DNA from: Nitrobacter hamburgensis X14
GTDB taxonomy: Bacteria; Pseudomonadota; Alphaproteobacteria; Rhizobiales; Xanthobacteraceae
Assembly (NCBI RefSeq): GCF_000013885.1
Contig: NC_007964.1
Span: 248,001-312,000 of the forward strand
Direction of reading: 5' to 3'
Length of the DNA stretch: 64,000 bases
Of this stretch, positions 8,918-18,478 are shown one piece after another. Made by a program: the position numbers and the translations under genes. Position 1 is the stretch's first letter. Every line of letters starts with the position of its first letter. The notes under the pieces are model-generated. The model ran no database searches, was not told where the DNA came from, and was given only the letters and a program-made list of their open reading frames with translations.

Positions 8918-9409
8918 CTAGAATTCGCCCTCGGCATGGCCCTGCGGATCGGCGAGGCGATTGAGCCGCTGCGCCGCCGCCATCGCGAAGCGCAGCATCA
9001 TCGCCTTGCGCGTCGGCGCCGGTAAACGATGCTCCGGCGCCTCGCAATGCAGGTACGCGCCATAGGCGTCGGCGACGATCAGGCCGGTGTCGGTAGGGAA
9101 TATCCCGCATGGCAGATCGCGCGTGAAGGCGAAGAACAGGCGGTCGCAATGCGCCCGGTAATCCTGCCACTTCCGATCGGCGCGCAAATCCTCGGCCGAT
9201 GACTTGATCTCGACGATCCAGATATCGCCGCGCGCGTTCAGCGCCACCAGATCGGCGCGCCGTCCTGACGGCAGCGGCAATTCGCTGACGCAGCAAAACC
9301 CCAACGACCGCAAAAACCTCCCCGTTCCGCGCGCAATCGCCAGCGCGGTCTCCGACTGGCGGCGGTCCGGAGGAGGCACGAGGGCAATGTGGACAGCGTT
9401 CGATTCCAT
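8918..9409 (-). CDS. mmcB: MmcB family DNA repair protein (putative endonuclease)
   Basis: Predicted nuclease of the restriction-endonuclease fold linked to mitomycin-C resistance in Caulobacter. The motif series ELPLPSGRRADLVAL, then WIVEIKSS, gives the D...ExK catalytic pattern of the fold. About 163 residues, normal for the family. ATG 9409 (MESNAVHIALV) was preferred to an ATG at 9427; neither has a strong ribosome-binding site. It converges on regA with a 28-bp gap and is divergent from the hydrolase gene at 9533. Confidence 0.85.
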   Translation of the reverse strand: MESNAVHIALVPPPDRRQSETALAIARGTGRFLRSLGFCCVSELPLPSGRRADLVALNARGDIWIVEIKSSAEDLRADRKWQDYRAHCDRLFFAFTRDLPCGIFPTDTGLIVADAYGAYLHCEAPEHRLPAPTRKAMMLRFAMAAAQRLNRLADPQGHAEGEF

Positions 9410-9532
9410 GCGACCAGACCATAGCAAAAGCGAGGGCGTAGACCACGCGGTGTTTTTTAGCTCTCAGGGAGTGGAACCAGCCAAGCCGCTCAAATCGCTT
9501 GGCGGCGCTGTAAAAATCGGCATTGTGCGCGC

Positions 9533-10225
9533 ATGGCCCAAGAGAACCAACAAGAGAACCAACCCGACGACCAGAGCGCTGCGAAAGCCGGCGTCACCAT
9601 CATCCCGGTGACGCCGTTCCGCCAGAACTGCACGCTGTTGTGGTGCGAAACCACTAGGGACGCCGTGGTCATCGATCCCGGCGGCGATGTTCCGCTGATC
9701 AGGACCTCGATCGAACAGAGCGGCGTGACCGTCAGGCGGATCTGGCTCACCCATGGCCACATCGATCATGTCGGCGGCGCCGCGGAATTGCGCGACGCGC
9801 TGAAAGTCCCGATCGAGGGGCCGCATATCGCCGATAAATTCCTGCTCGATCATGTGGTCGAGAGCGGACGTGGCTACGGCATGACCGGGATGCGCAATTT
9901 TACGCCGGACCGTTGGCTCGAGGAGGGCGAGAAGGTCAAGATCGGCGAACTCGAATTCGACGTCCTTCATTGCCCCGGCCACTCGCCGGGCAGCGTGGTT
10001 TTTTTCAACAGGGAGATGCGCTTCGCGCATGTCGGCGACGTTCTGTTCAACGGCTCCGTCGGCCGCACCGACCTGCCCGGCGGCAGTCACGCCACGCTGA
10101 TCAAATCCATCACCGACAAGCTGCTGCCGCTCGGCGACGACGTCGCTTTCATCTGCGGACACGGCCCGGGATCGAGTATCGGCCACGAGCGCGCGAGCAA
10201 CCCGTTCCTGACCGACGGGATGTGA
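9533..10225 (+). CDS. MBL-fold metallohydrolase (glyoxalase II-like)
   Basis: A 230-residue single-domain metallo-beta-lactamase-fold hydrolase. The metal site THGHIDHVGG (HxHxDH) lies near residue 80, with further ligands in HCPGHSPGS and CGHGPGSS. The family contains hydroxyacylglutathione hydrolases and related thioesterases, but the substrate cannot be read from the sequence. The first 22 residues are Gln/Asn-rich (MAQENQQENQPDDQ). A clear terminator follows at 10245. Confidence 0.85.
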   Translation: MAQENQQENQPDDQSAAKAGVTIIPVTPFRQNCTLLWCETTRDAVVIDPGGDVPLIRTSIEQSGVTVRRIWLTHGHIDHVGGAAELRDALKVPIEGPHIADKFLLDHVVESGRGYGMTGMRNFTPDRWLEEGEKVKIGELEFDVLHCPGHSPGSVVFFNREMRFAHVGDVLFNGSVGRTDLPGGSHATLIKSITDKLLPLGDDVAFICGHGPGSSIGHERASNPFLTDGM

Positions 10226-10244
10226 CGCCGTACCTCTGAATGGA

Positions 10245-10277
10245 AAGAGGCCTCCTTTAACGACGGCCTCTTCTTTT
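10245..10277 (+). terminator. Rho-independent terminator after the MBL-fold gene
   Basis: AAGAGGCC and GGCCTCTT form an 8-bp stem with a 12-nt loop, followed by CTTTT, 20 bp after the stop codon of the hydrolase gene. It may also serve the convergent gene from the other side, since A-rich sequence precedes the stem. Confidence 0.75.
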
Positions 10278-10294
10278 GCTTCGCATCGACGACG

Positions 10295-10711
10295 CTATTC
10301 GATGACGTCGACGATCCGGTGGGTTCGGGGATCGACCAGCACGGTCCTGTCGTTCACCACCGTGTAGCGATATTGCGGCGCGCCGTATTCGGCCGGCACC
10401 TCATAATAAGTCACGCCCGACTCCGGCAGCACTGCACCGACACGGACCGGTTCCCGATAGTGATATGAGGGGCGATGCTGCTCGACCACGTAGCGATGGA
10501 AGCGCGGGCGCTGCTCGACGCCGAGCACGCCGGCGACGCCGCCCACGACAGCTCCAACCGTGCCGCCGACGATTGCGCCGACCGGTCCCCCTGCCCGTTC
10601 ACCTTCGCGGGCACCGCGTTCCATGCCGCCCGGCACGCCCTGCGCCATGGCGGACACGGGCCACACAAGCGCGACCGCGATTGCGGCAGTTCCAATGACA
10701 CGACGAACCAT
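10295..10711 (-). CDS. Exported DUF1236-type protein
   Basis: 138 residues with a signal peptide (basic MVRR, hydrophobic core, cleavage near SAMAQG). A Gly-rich hydrophobic stretch follows (GGPVGAIVGGTVGAVVGGVAG), similar to glycine-zipper segments. The C-terminal half carries the DUF1236 pattern LPESGVTYYEVP...YRYTVVNDRTVLVDPRTHRIV. Such proteins are common and often multicopy in this bacterial family; their function is not known. Probably periplasmic or outer-membrane associated. Confidence 0.78.
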   Translation of the reverse strand: MVRRVIGTAAIAVALVWPVSAMAQGVPGGMERGAREGERAGGPVGAIVGGTVGAVVGGVAGVLGVEQRPRFHRYVVEQHRPSYHYREPVRVGAVLPESGVTYYEVPAEYGAPQYRYTVVNDRTVLVDPRTHRIVDVIE

Positions 10712-10872
10712 AAGGCTTCCCTCCGATCATGAATGTGCGGATGAGAAGTCTGTGCGGACGCATTCGTTCCGGCAGTTCCGATTGTAAAAAATGGCGGCGG
10801 ATGGAACGAAATCGAATGTGACACACTCCGGGGAGGCGCATGGCCTGACAAGAAAATCATTCTGAAATCATT

Positions 10873-13698
10873 TCAGCCGGAAATGATGTCCCGCACGCGC
10901 TGCGACAAATGGCCGAGATCGAACGGCTTGGTGATCATGTCCATGCCGGGCAGGAGGAAACCTTCGGCGTTCGCGGCGTTTTCGGCATAGCCGGTCATGA
11001 AGAGGATTTTCAGATCCGGTCGCAGCTCCCGCGCCTGATCCGCGAGCTGGCGGCCGTTCATGCCGGGCAGCCCTATGTCGGTCAGCAGGAGATCGACGGG
11101 CTTGTCCAGTTGCAGAATCCGCAAGCCCGCAACCCCGTCTGCGGCTTCGCGCGTCAGATAGCCTTGATCGTGCAGCATTTCGATGATGACGCCGCGCACG
11201 ACCGGTTCATCCTCGACGACCAGCACGGTTTCACCGGTGGCCGCGGTCCTGTCCTTGTTGGCGGGCGAAGCCTGATCGGCCTCGGCGACGTCATCATGGC
11301 GCGGCAGACAAAGCCTGATCGACGTGCCCCGTCCTGGCGCAGTATCGAAGGCGATGTGGCCGTTCGATTGCCGCGCGAATCCGTAGATCATCGACAGTCC
11401 GAGTCCGGTCCCTTGGCCGATCGGCTTGGTGGTGAAGAAAGGATCGAAGGCGCGCGCCGCGACCTCGGCGGTCATGCCCGTTCCGGTGTCGGTGACGGTG
11501 ATGCAGACATAGTCGCCCGGCCGCACGGCGGAGGAGCCGGCATCGGCGGCGCCGACGGTCATGTTCGCCGTCGCGATCGCGAGCTTGCCGCCACCGGGCA
11601 TGGCGTCCCGCGCATTGATGGCGAGATTGAGCAGTGCGCTTTCGAGCTGATTCGGATCGCACAGCGTTTGCCACAGCCGTCCGGACGGCGCGATCTCCAG
11701 ATCGATAGCCTCGCCGATGGTCCTGCGCAGCAGGTCTTCCAGCGAGAGGACGAGATGATTGGCATCGACCGGCTTCGGCACCAGAGGCTGTCTGCGGGCG
11801 AACGCCAGCAGCCGGTGCGTCAGCGCCGCGGCCCGATTGGCCGAGGCCATCGCGGCCTCGATGTAGCGTCCGGCGCGATCGGTCCGCCCCTGATTGAGCC
11901 GCGTCTGCATCAGATCCAGCGAGCCCACGATGCCGGTAAGCAGGTTGTTGAAATCGTGGGCGATGCCGCCGGTCAACTGGCCGACCGCCTCCATTTTCTG
12001 CGATTGACGCAGCGCCTCCTCGGCGGCCCTCAACCGTTCGGTCGCGGCCTTCTCCGCGGTGATGTCGCGCGCGACGGCGTAGATCAGGTTCTGATCCGGG
12101 ACCGCGGTCCAGGACAGCCACCGGTATGAACCGTCCTTGTGACGGAGCCGGTTTTCGAATCGTACCGTGGCCTTGCCACGCGCGAGGCGGCGGACCTCCA
12201 CCCGGGTCTTTATGATGTCGTCGGGATGCTCGATCCATTCGGCTGTGCGCCCCAGCAGCACGGCCTCACTCCAGCCGAGCGTCCTCGTCCAGGCGGGATT
12301 GACGGAGCGGCAGATGCCGTCGTGGTCCGTGACCAGCAGCAGGTCCTGCGACACGTTCCAGATCCGGTCGCGCTCGCGGGTTTTCTCCTCGACGCGCTCG
12401 GCGAGTGTCGCGTTCAGTTCTGCGAGCTTGCCTGCGAACAGTTTCTGATCGTGGACGTCGGTGTTGGTGCCGATCCAGCGGGTGATACGACCGTCTTCGT
12501 CGCGCGCCGGCACCGCGCGCGCCAGAAACCAGTGATAGCTGCCGTCGGCGCCGCGCAGCCGGAATTCGATCTCATAAGGGTCGCCCGTGGCCACCGCATG
12601 GGTCCACGCCGCGGCCGCGGCGGATGCGTCGTCCGGATGGACCACCTTGTTCCAGTCGTTGCCGACGAGTTCGTCCGGCTTCGCGCCGACATAGTCGTAG
12701 ACGCGCGTATTGCACCAGTTCAGCTCGCCGTCGGGCTTTGCCGTCCAGACGTGATGCGGCAGCGCCTCCGCAAGCGCGCGGAATTCCTCCTCGCGCTGGC
12801 GGATGGCGCGCACCGCCTCGACCTGATCGGTGATGTCGGTGTGCGCGCCGAACAGCCGGATGGCCTTGCCGTCGGCATCCCGCTCGATCACCGATCGCGC
12901 GGAAATCCAGCGTGTCTCGCCGTCGCTCGGCCGGATGATGCGGTAGCGCACCGCATACTCGCGATCACCGCCCCGCACCGCATCGATGAACTGCCCTTCG
13001 GCGACCGCGCGGTCATCGGGATGCACGCGACGCAGCCAGTCCTCATGACTTTCGTTGACGGCTTCCGGCGGAAGGCCGTGTATCTTCAGATACTCCGGCG
13101 ACTTGCGACTGCGATGACCGGTGTGCAGATCGACCTCGAGGCCGCCGATCCGGCCGATCGCCTGCACGCGAGCAAGCTCGGTCTCCCGTTCCTGCAAGGC
13201 GACTTTGGCAAGATGTTCGCGGGTGACGTCGCGGCACACCACGAGCACCCCGCCGACACCGTGATCTTCATCGATCGGGCTGAAGCCGTAGGTCCAATAG
13301 ACCTGCTCCAGCCGGCCGTGGCGCGTGACCGGAACGAGCTGGTCCTCATGCCAGGTCGCACCGCGCCCGGCCATGACGTGTTCAATCTGGGGACCGACGA
13401 TGTCCCAGACCTCGCCCCAGCAGTCCCGGCCCCTCTCGCCGAGCGCGCCGGGATGCCGTTCCGGCCCCAGGGTCTGGCGGAAGCCATCATTATAGAACTG
13501 GATCAGGTCCGGCCCCCACCAGATCAACATCGGGTGGTTGGTATTGAGGATGATGCGGACCGCCGTGCGCAGACTCTGGGGCCAGATCTCGGGAGCACCG
13601 ACCGATGTGCCGGCCCAGTCGAACCGGCGCGTCAAATCGGCCATTTCCCCGCCGCCGGCGAGGAAAGCCTCCAGACCTACACTTTCCTTCTCCAGCAT
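10873..13698 (-). CDS. Multi-PAS hybrid sensor histidine kinase
   Basis: 941 residues without membrane segments, so a cytoplasmic sensor. Four PAS domains are recognisable in order, roughly residues 20-160, 175-290, 300-420 and 440-560; the first begins with the GGGEMADL...FDW...PEIWPQSLRTAV signature common to this kinase class. HisKA follows with the phospho-His in GGIAHDFNNLL (near residue 579), an HATPase with DTGTGM and GTGLGLSM, and a C-terminal receiver with Asp near 871 in LLLTDIGLPGMNG. The signal is unknown. No DNA-binding partner is adjacent, so its output must go elsewhere. The start ATG at 13698 has only a weak ribosome-binding site. Confidence 0.85.
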   Translation of the reverse strand: MLEKESVGLEAFLAGGGEMADLTRRFDWAGTSVGAPEIWPQSLRTAVRIILNTNHPMLIWWGPDLIQFYNDGFRQTLGPERHPGALGERGRDCWGEVWDIVGPQIEHVMAGRGATWHEDQLVPVTRHGRLEQVYWTYGFSPIDEDHGVGGVLVVCRDVTREHLAKVALQERETELARVQAIGRIGGLEVDLHTGHRSRKSPEYLKIHGLPPEAVNESHEDWLRRVHPDDRAVAEGQFIDAVRGGDREYAVRYRIIRPSDGETRWISARSVIERDADGKAIRLFGAHTDITDQVEAVRAIRQREEEFRALAEALPHHVWTAKPDGELNWCNTRVYDYVGAKPDELVGNDWNKVVHPDDASAAAAAWTHAVATGDPYEIEFRLRGADGSYHWFLARAVPARDEDGRITRWIGTNTDVHDQKLFAGKLAELNATLAERVEEKTRERDRIWNVSQDLLLVTDHDGICRSVNPAWTRTLGWSEAVLLGRTAEWIEHPDDIIKTRVEVRRLARGKATVRFENRLRHKDGSYRWLSWTAVPDQNLIYAVARDITAEKAATERLRAAEEALRQSQKMEAVGQLTGGIAHDFNNLLTGIVGSLDLMQTRLNQGRTDRAGRYIEAAMASANRAAALTHRLLAFARRQPLVPKPVDANHLVLSLEDLLRRTIGEAIDLEIAPSGRLWQTLCDPNQLESALLNLAINARDAMPGGGKLAIATANMTVGAADAGSSAVRPGDYVCITVTDTGTGMTAEVAARAFDPFFTTKPIGQGTGLGLSMIYGFARQSNGHIAFDTAPGRGTSIRLCLPRHDDVAEADQASPANKDRTAATGETVLVVEDEPVVRGVIIEMLHDQGYLTREAADGVAGLRILQLDKPVDLLLTDIGLPGMNGRQLADQARELRPDLKILFMTGYAENAANAEGFLLPGMDMITKPFDLGHLSQRVRDIISG

Positions 13699-13957
13699 CG
13701 AACGGACAGGTTGTTGGGCAGGCCGGTCCGCAGGGGTGATTCCCAGACACCGGGTACCAAGTCACAATCGGTAGGAAACGCCGTATCTCGCTATTTGGTT
13801 CCATCATAGTTCGCAGACGGCAGGGTTTGGTTGCCGACGCCTTCTGGCTGGCAACTTCTTTTGCCTCCCCGCGCGGCGAATTCGCCGCACGATCTCTCGG
13901 GATAACGTCAGCACGCCCTGACGTCGCAGGTCATGAACGCGGCGGACGGGGTAGCCG

Positions 13958-14902
13958 TCAGTTCAGCTTGACCACTTCCACCCGGCGATTCTTGGCCCGG
14001 CCGTCCTCGGCGTCGTTCGAGGCCGCCGGCGCCATCATGCCGACCCCGGCCGCGCGCAGCCGCCTGGGCTCGACCCTGAAGTTCGCCGCCAGCGTCTTTA
14101 CCACAGCCTCGGCGCGGCGGCGCGACAGGTCGAGGTTGTAGTCGAACGCCCCCTGATTGTCGGTGTGGCCGACGATCAGCACCGCGAGCTTCGGATCGGC
14201 ATTAAGCAGGCCTGCGATTTCGGCCAGCGTCGGATTCGATTCCGGCTTGAGGTCGGCCTTGGCTGTGTCGAAGAAAATGCCATAGAGCGCGATGCGGCCG
14301 GTCGCACCGATGCTCCGCGCCATCTCGTCGGCCTTCACCACCACCATCTTCTGCTCGCGCGGCTTCGGCTCGACGATATGGACCAGCGCCACCGTGCGTT
14401 CGTTGAGCGCTTTGCAGTAGAGGTCGTCCTTAAGCTGGAAGGCTTGCACCGTGACATAGCCGTCGCCGCCGCCATCGCTGGAACGCTCCGGGTCGCCGCC
14501 GCACTCCTCGCCCTTGCAGGCGTAGAGCACCTCGCCGCCGGCCGCCTTCACCACGTCCTGATAGTTGCGCAACACCTCGAGCGGCGAGCGCTCGGCCGGC
14601 AGCAAATAAGCAATGCGCGTGCGCGCGCCCTCAATCTCGATTTCCTCCTTGGGTTTGAACACCTGATTGTTCATGCGATCGCGCCGATCGTTGCCGGCCT
14701 TTTCAAGTTTCGACAGCGGCACCTTGAAATCGGTGAAGGCGAGCTTCTCATAGCTCATGATGAACGAGCCTTCGTAACGCTTCAGCAGCGCATTGTCCCG
14801 GGCGTTGGCAATATCCTTGCTGGGAATGGTGGCGTCGGCGTGGGCGGCAATCGCACCGAACAAACCCATCGCAATAGCCAGCATCGCAATTCGCTTAAAC
14901 AT
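13958..14902 (-). CDS. OmpA-family protein with N-terminal DUF4892-like region
   Basis: 314 residues. Signal peptide MFKRIAMLAIAMGLFGAIAAHA; a middle region (IPSKDIANARDNALLKRYEG onwards) resembling DUF4892; and a C-terminal OmpA-like peptidoglycan-binding domain of about 110 residues (VLIVGHTDNQGAFDYN, LSRRRAEAVVKTL, NRRVEVV). It probably sits in the periplasm or outer membrane and holds peptidoglycan. Start 14902 was chosen because it begins a proper signal peptide; the frame stays open to a GTG at 14962. Confidence 0.8.
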   Translation of the reverse strand: MFKRIAMLAIAMGLFGAIAAHADATIPSKDIANARDNALLKRYEGSFIMSYEKLAFTDFKVPLSKLEKAGNDRRDRMNNQVFKPKEEIEIEGARTRIAYLLPAERSPLEVLRNYQDVVKAAGGEVLYACKGEECGGDPERSSDGGGDGYVTVQAFQLKDDLYCKALNERTVALVHIVEPKPREQKMVVVKADEMARSIGATGRIALYGIFFDTAKADLKPESNPTLAEIAGLLNADPKLAVLIVGHTDNQGAFDYNLDLSRRRAEAVVKTLAANFRVEPRRLRAAGVGMMAPAASNDAEDGRAKNRRVEVVKLN

Positions 14903-15147
14903 TCCGTGTGATCCATTCCAATATTTCGAGAAGCGGGATGCGGGCGGAAAACCGCTACACACTTTTCCTCATCCCGCTCTGGCAAAGCATCACACCAAGC
15001 CGATTTGTCACTCGCTGACAAGGCAAGATCGCGCCGAGAAATCGGTTTGAAAAAATACTGCAAATCCTTTGAACCGATGGAGACGCGACGCCGACATACG
15101 CGATTAGCGCTGCTCCCTCGATCGGTTGATCCTGAACGCCGCGCTCC

Positions 15148-16071
15148 TTAACCCCACGGACCACGGCGGGGGGCTCCACCGTTCCACGGGCCGCGCGGCG
15201 CTGGCGCCGGATCCGGGGTGGCGCTGCCGGACTGCCCGGCGAGCCTCTGCAACGCCGCGATACGGTTTTCGGTCGAAGGATGGGTGGCGAACAGATTGTC
15301 CATGCCGTGCCCCGACAGCGGGTTGATGATGAACATGTGCGCGGTGGCGGGCGCGCGTTCCGCCTCCCTGTTCGGCACCTGATGCGCGGCATCGTCGATC
15401 TTGGCCAGCGCCGAGGCGAGCCACATCGGCTGGCCGCAGATGCGCGCGCCCATCTCGTCGGCGGCGTATTCGCGGGTGCGGCTGATCGCCATCTGCACCA
15501 GCATGGCGCCGAGTGGCGCGAGGATCATCATCGCCAGCGAACCGATGATGCCGGGTCCGTTGTTGCCGCGGTTGCCGCCACCGAAAAACATGCCGAACTG
15601 CGCCAGCATCGAGATCGCGCCTGCGATGGTTGCGGTGATCGTCATCAGCAGCGTGTCGTGATGCTTGATGTGCGCGAGTTCATGCGCGATCACGCCCGCC
15701 AGTTCCTCGCGGCGCAAGGACTGCATGAGTCCGGTGGTCACAGCCACGGCGGCATTCTCCGGATTGCGGCCGGTGGCGAAGGCGTTGGGCTGCGGATTGT
15801 CCATCAAGAACACCCGCGGCATCGGCAGGGCTGCGCGCGCGGCAAGCTCGGCCACCAGCCGATGCAGATCGGGCGCAGTGCCGGCATCGACCTCGTGGGC
15901 GCCGTACATCGACAGCACCATGCGGTCGGAGTTCCAATAGGCGAACATATTGGTCGCGGCCGCGACAACGAGCGCGATCATCGCGCCGGCGGCGCCGCCG
16001 ATCAGATAGCCCACGCCCATGAATAGGCCGGTGAGGCCCGCCAGCAGGATCGCGGTTCGAAAATAGCTCAT
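15148..16071 (-). CDS. htpX: Membrane zinc protease HtpX
   Basis: Inner-membrane M48B metalloprotease that removes misfolded membrane proteins. 307 residues, normal length. Two membrane helices at the N-terminus, zinc motif HELAHIKHHDTLL near residue 130, two more hydrophobic segments around 150-200, then the third ligand region SRTREYAADEMGA. The C-terminus carries a low-complexity Gly/Pro tail (GGAPRRGPWG). The start has GGGAC upstream. Neighbours are unrelated. Confidence 0.93.
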   Translation of the reverse strand: MSYFRTAILLAGLTGLFMGVGYLIGGAAGAMIALVVAAATNMFAYWNSDRMVLSMYGAHEVDAGTAPDLHRLVAELAARAALPMPRVFLMDNPQPNAFATGRNPENAAVAVTTGLMQSLRREELAGVIAHELAHIKHHDTLLMTITATIAGAISMLAQFGMFFGGGNRGNNGPGIIGSLAMMILAPLGAMLVQMAISRTREYAADEMGARICGQPMWLASALAKIDDAAHQVPNREAERAPATAHMFIINPLSGHGMDNLFATHPSTENRIAALQRLAGQSGSATPDPAPAPRGPWNGGAPRRGPWG

Positions 16072-16184
16072 CGGGGTCCCTCAATCGCCGGAGATACCGG
16101 GCCGGCACCACAGAACATGGGAATTGCGGATCGGGGCGCGCAAGTGCGGCGGCCCGTCGCGGAACCGTCGAAGTTACTTCTTCG

Positions 16185-16736
16185 TCAGCCCGGGTTGCGC
16201 GTCGCCTCGCCTGTGGGAATCGTCGCGCTGCCGTCGCCGAGCGCGAGCTGCATCATCACGGTGTCGAGCCAGCGGCCGAACTTGAGGCCGACCGAGGGAT
16301 GGGTGCCGATCATCTTAAAGCCGGCGCGGACATGCACGCCGATCGATCCCGCATTGGCGGAATCGCCGATCACGGCGATCATCTGGCGATAGCCGCGCGC
16401 CTCGCATTCGGCGATCAGGCGGCGCAGCAACTGAATTCCAACGCCGCGGCGATGGCTGGCGGGCGCCAGATAGATCGAGTTCTCCACAGTGAAGCGATAG
16501 GCCGGCCGCGGGCGATAGGGACCGGCATAGGCATAGCCGACCACGGCCCCCGCCAGCTCCGCGACCAGATAAGGAAAACCGCCGTCCCGGAGCGCGCCGA
16601 AGCGCCGCGTCATCTCAGTGAGATCGGGCGGATCAAGCTCGAAGGTCGCGGTGCCGAAACGGACGGCATGGTCGTAAATTGCGGTGATGGCGGGAAGGTC
16701 GGCCTCATTGGCGGCGCGGATCACGGGATCAGGCAT
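16185..16736 (-). CDS. GNAT N-acetyltransferase, phosphinothricin/methionine sulfoximine type
   Basis: 183 residues resembling the PAT/MnaT branch of GNAT enzymes, which acetylate the amino group of phosphinothricin, methionine sulfoximine or methionine sulfone. Diagnostic segments are YDHAVRFGTATFE near the start, YAYAGPYRPRPAYRFTVENS, and the acetyl-CoA loop SHRRGVGIQLLRRLI. The true substrate cannot be told from sequence. It lies just upstream of htpX on the same strand with a 113-bp gap. Confidence 0.8.
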   Translation of the reverse strand: MPDPVIRAANEADLPAITAIYDHAVRFGTATFELDPPDLTEMTRRFGALRDGGFPYLVAELAGAVVGYAYAGPYRPRPAYRFTVENSIYLAPASHRRGVGIQLLRRLIAECEARGYRQMIAVIGDSANAGSIGVHVRAGFKMIGTHPSVGLKFGRWLDTVMMQLALGDGSATIPTGEATRNPG

Positions 16737-16769
16737 GGCGCGAAGATTTTGTTGGCATACGCAAAAGAA

Positions 16770-16797
16770 AAAGCCCCGGCCGAAAGGCCGGGGCTTT
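16770..16797 (-). terminator. Rho-independent terminator of the tandem-barrel porin gene
   Basis: AAGCCCCGGCC and GGCCGGGGCTT (loop GAAA on the plus strand) form an 11-bp GC-rich stem; on the minus strand it is followed by TTTCTTTT. It lies 20 bp beyond the stop codon at 16818. Confidence 0.85.
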
Positions 16798-16817
16798 GAA
16801 GTCCGACGCTGGCGCGA

Positions 16818-18176
16818 TCAGTATCTCGCAACCACCGGCGTATTGAAGTGATAGTTCAGGCCGGTGCGGAAGATGTGCTCCTGCACGCCTGTCTGCAGCG
16901 CGCCAGGCTCGCCCGTGGTATTGGCGAGCGTAAAGCCGTTGGTGGACTTGCCGAGGTCGACGTAGAGATATTCGGTCGTCGAGGTCCAGTTCGGGCCGAA
17001 CAGGCCGAACAGGGTGAAGGGCGTCTCGATGCCGCCGCCGACGGTCCAGCCGGTACGGGTATCCGAGAAGTTCACCTCATTGATCGCGGTCTTGACGTTG
17101 CCGTAGGCGAAACCGCCGGTGGCGTAGAACAGCGACGGGCCGACCGCGTAGCCGAGACGGCCGCGCACGGTGCCGAGCCACTGCAGCTTCGCATTAAAGT
17201 TGAGCGAGGCGCCCGGTTCGCAGCCGATGCAGGTCTTGTTGTCCTCCATCGTCGAGCCCTGGAAGTCGGTCTCGAGGCCATAGACGATGTTGCCGGCCTG
17301 CCAGTTATAGCCGGCCTGCACGCCCCCGATGAAACCGTCGGGCGCGAGATTGAACGCCGCGCTTTCGCCGGTGGCAAGGTTGGTAACCGTGGTGCGATCG
17401 CGGCCGGTGCCGGAGCCGACATTGCCGCCGAGATAGAATCCGTTCCAGTTGGCGGTCGCGACCGGGGCATAGGTGCTGTTGCCGCCGATGCGATAGTTCA
17501 GGCCGGCGCGGAAGATATTCTCGCGCAGTTCGGAGTGCAGCGCCTGGGCGCCGCCGTCGAACACGTCGGTGCGGTTGCCGAGATCGACATAGAGGTACTC
17601 GATCTTGCCGGTCCAGTTACCGCCGAGCGCGGCTTCGACGCCGCTGCCCCAGGTCCAGCCGCTGCGGTTGCCGCTGAACGCGAACGGCACCCCGTCCGCG
17701 ACCCCCCTCGTGCTGACATTGCCGTAGGCGTAGCCGCCGGTCAGGTAAGTCAGGGTCGGGCCGTTGACCAGACCGATGCGGCCGCGCGCCGTGCCGAACC
17801 AGTCGAGTTTCTGGTTGTATTGCACGCCGTTTATGTTGGTCCGATTGTCGGTCATGTCCGCACCCTGGATGTCGGCTTCGACGCCGAGCACCAGAGGACC
17901 CAGGAACGAATTGGTCTGCCAGTTGTAGCCGATCTGGCCGCCGCCGATGGCGCCGAGCGGCTGCAGATACGTTGAATTTCCCGTGCCGTCGCCGAAATCA
18001 TTCACGGTCCGGTCGCGGCCAAGCCCGAGGCCGGCGTTCACGCCGAGGTAAAAGCCGGTCCAGTCATAGACTGGGGCCATCACTGGAGCCTTGGTGTAGG
18101 GACGCGGTGCGAGATCGGCCGCCTGGGCGCTCATCGCAGTGCCGGCCAGCAGAACGCCAAGCAAAATTCTTTTCAT
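16818..18176 (-). CDS. Outer-membrane protein with two tandem Omp25/RopB-like beta-barrel domains
   Basis: 452 residues. Signal peptide MKRILLGVLLAGTAMSAQAA, then the family hallmark DLAPRPYTKAPV. The rest is two homologous barrel domains. The first begins YDWTGFYLGVNAG and ends IFRAGLNYRIGG (about residue 235); the second begins NWNGFYLGGNVG and ends IFRTGLNYHF. Each contains the same landmarks: GRDRT, GGxQxGYNWQ, G(V/L)E(A/T)D(I/F)QG, ARGR(I/L)G or VRGRLG, TGG(Y/F)AYGNV, and EYLYVDLG. Normal family members have one barrel of about 230 residues. Start 18176 is the signal-peptide Met; the frame runs open to 18251. Confidence 0.88.
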   Translation of the reverse strand: MKRILLGVLLAGTAMSAQAADLAPRPYTKAPVMAPVYDWTGFYLGVNAGLGLGRDRTVNDFGDGTGNSTYLQPLGAIGGGQIGYNWQTNSFLGPLVLGVEADIQGADMTDNRTNINGVQYNQKLDWFGTARGRIGLVNGPTLTYLTGGYAYGNVSTRGVADGVPFAFSGNRSGWTWGSGVEAALGGNWTGKIEYLYVDLGNRTDVFDGGAQALHSELRENIFRAGLNYRIGGNSTYAPVATANWNGFYLGGNVGSGTGRDRTTVTNLATGESAAFNLAPDGFIGGVQAGYNWQAGNIVYGLETDFQGSTMEDNKTCIGCEPGASLNFNAKLQWLGTVRGRLGYAVGPSLFYATGGFAYGNVKTAINEVNFSDTRTGWTVGGGIETPFTLFGLFGPNWTSTTEYLYVDLGKSTNGFTLANTTGEPGALQTGVQEHIFRTGLNYHFNTPVVARY

Positions 18177-18478
18177 TATGGTCCCCATCTTCAAATGACT
18201 TCGGAACTGTACGCCGCGACGGGTAGCTTGTCTGTGGTTCGGTAGCCACACTTGCCCGGAATGATGCCTTGCAAGGCCGAAAATCCCGCAAAATCAGTGT
18301 CCGGGATGGCGATTCCGGGCAACCGCGCCGTTTTGTCGGCGGCGCCCGAACGGGTGAACGCGGGCGAGCGAGGCGGACCGGCCCGGTTTGCGGGGCGTGC
18401 CCTGATTCGCTTCCGTGGTGGAGGCGGGCATCGTTCCCGGCCTCGACCGGGCAAGCGGGACGGCCTACCTCTGGGGGC

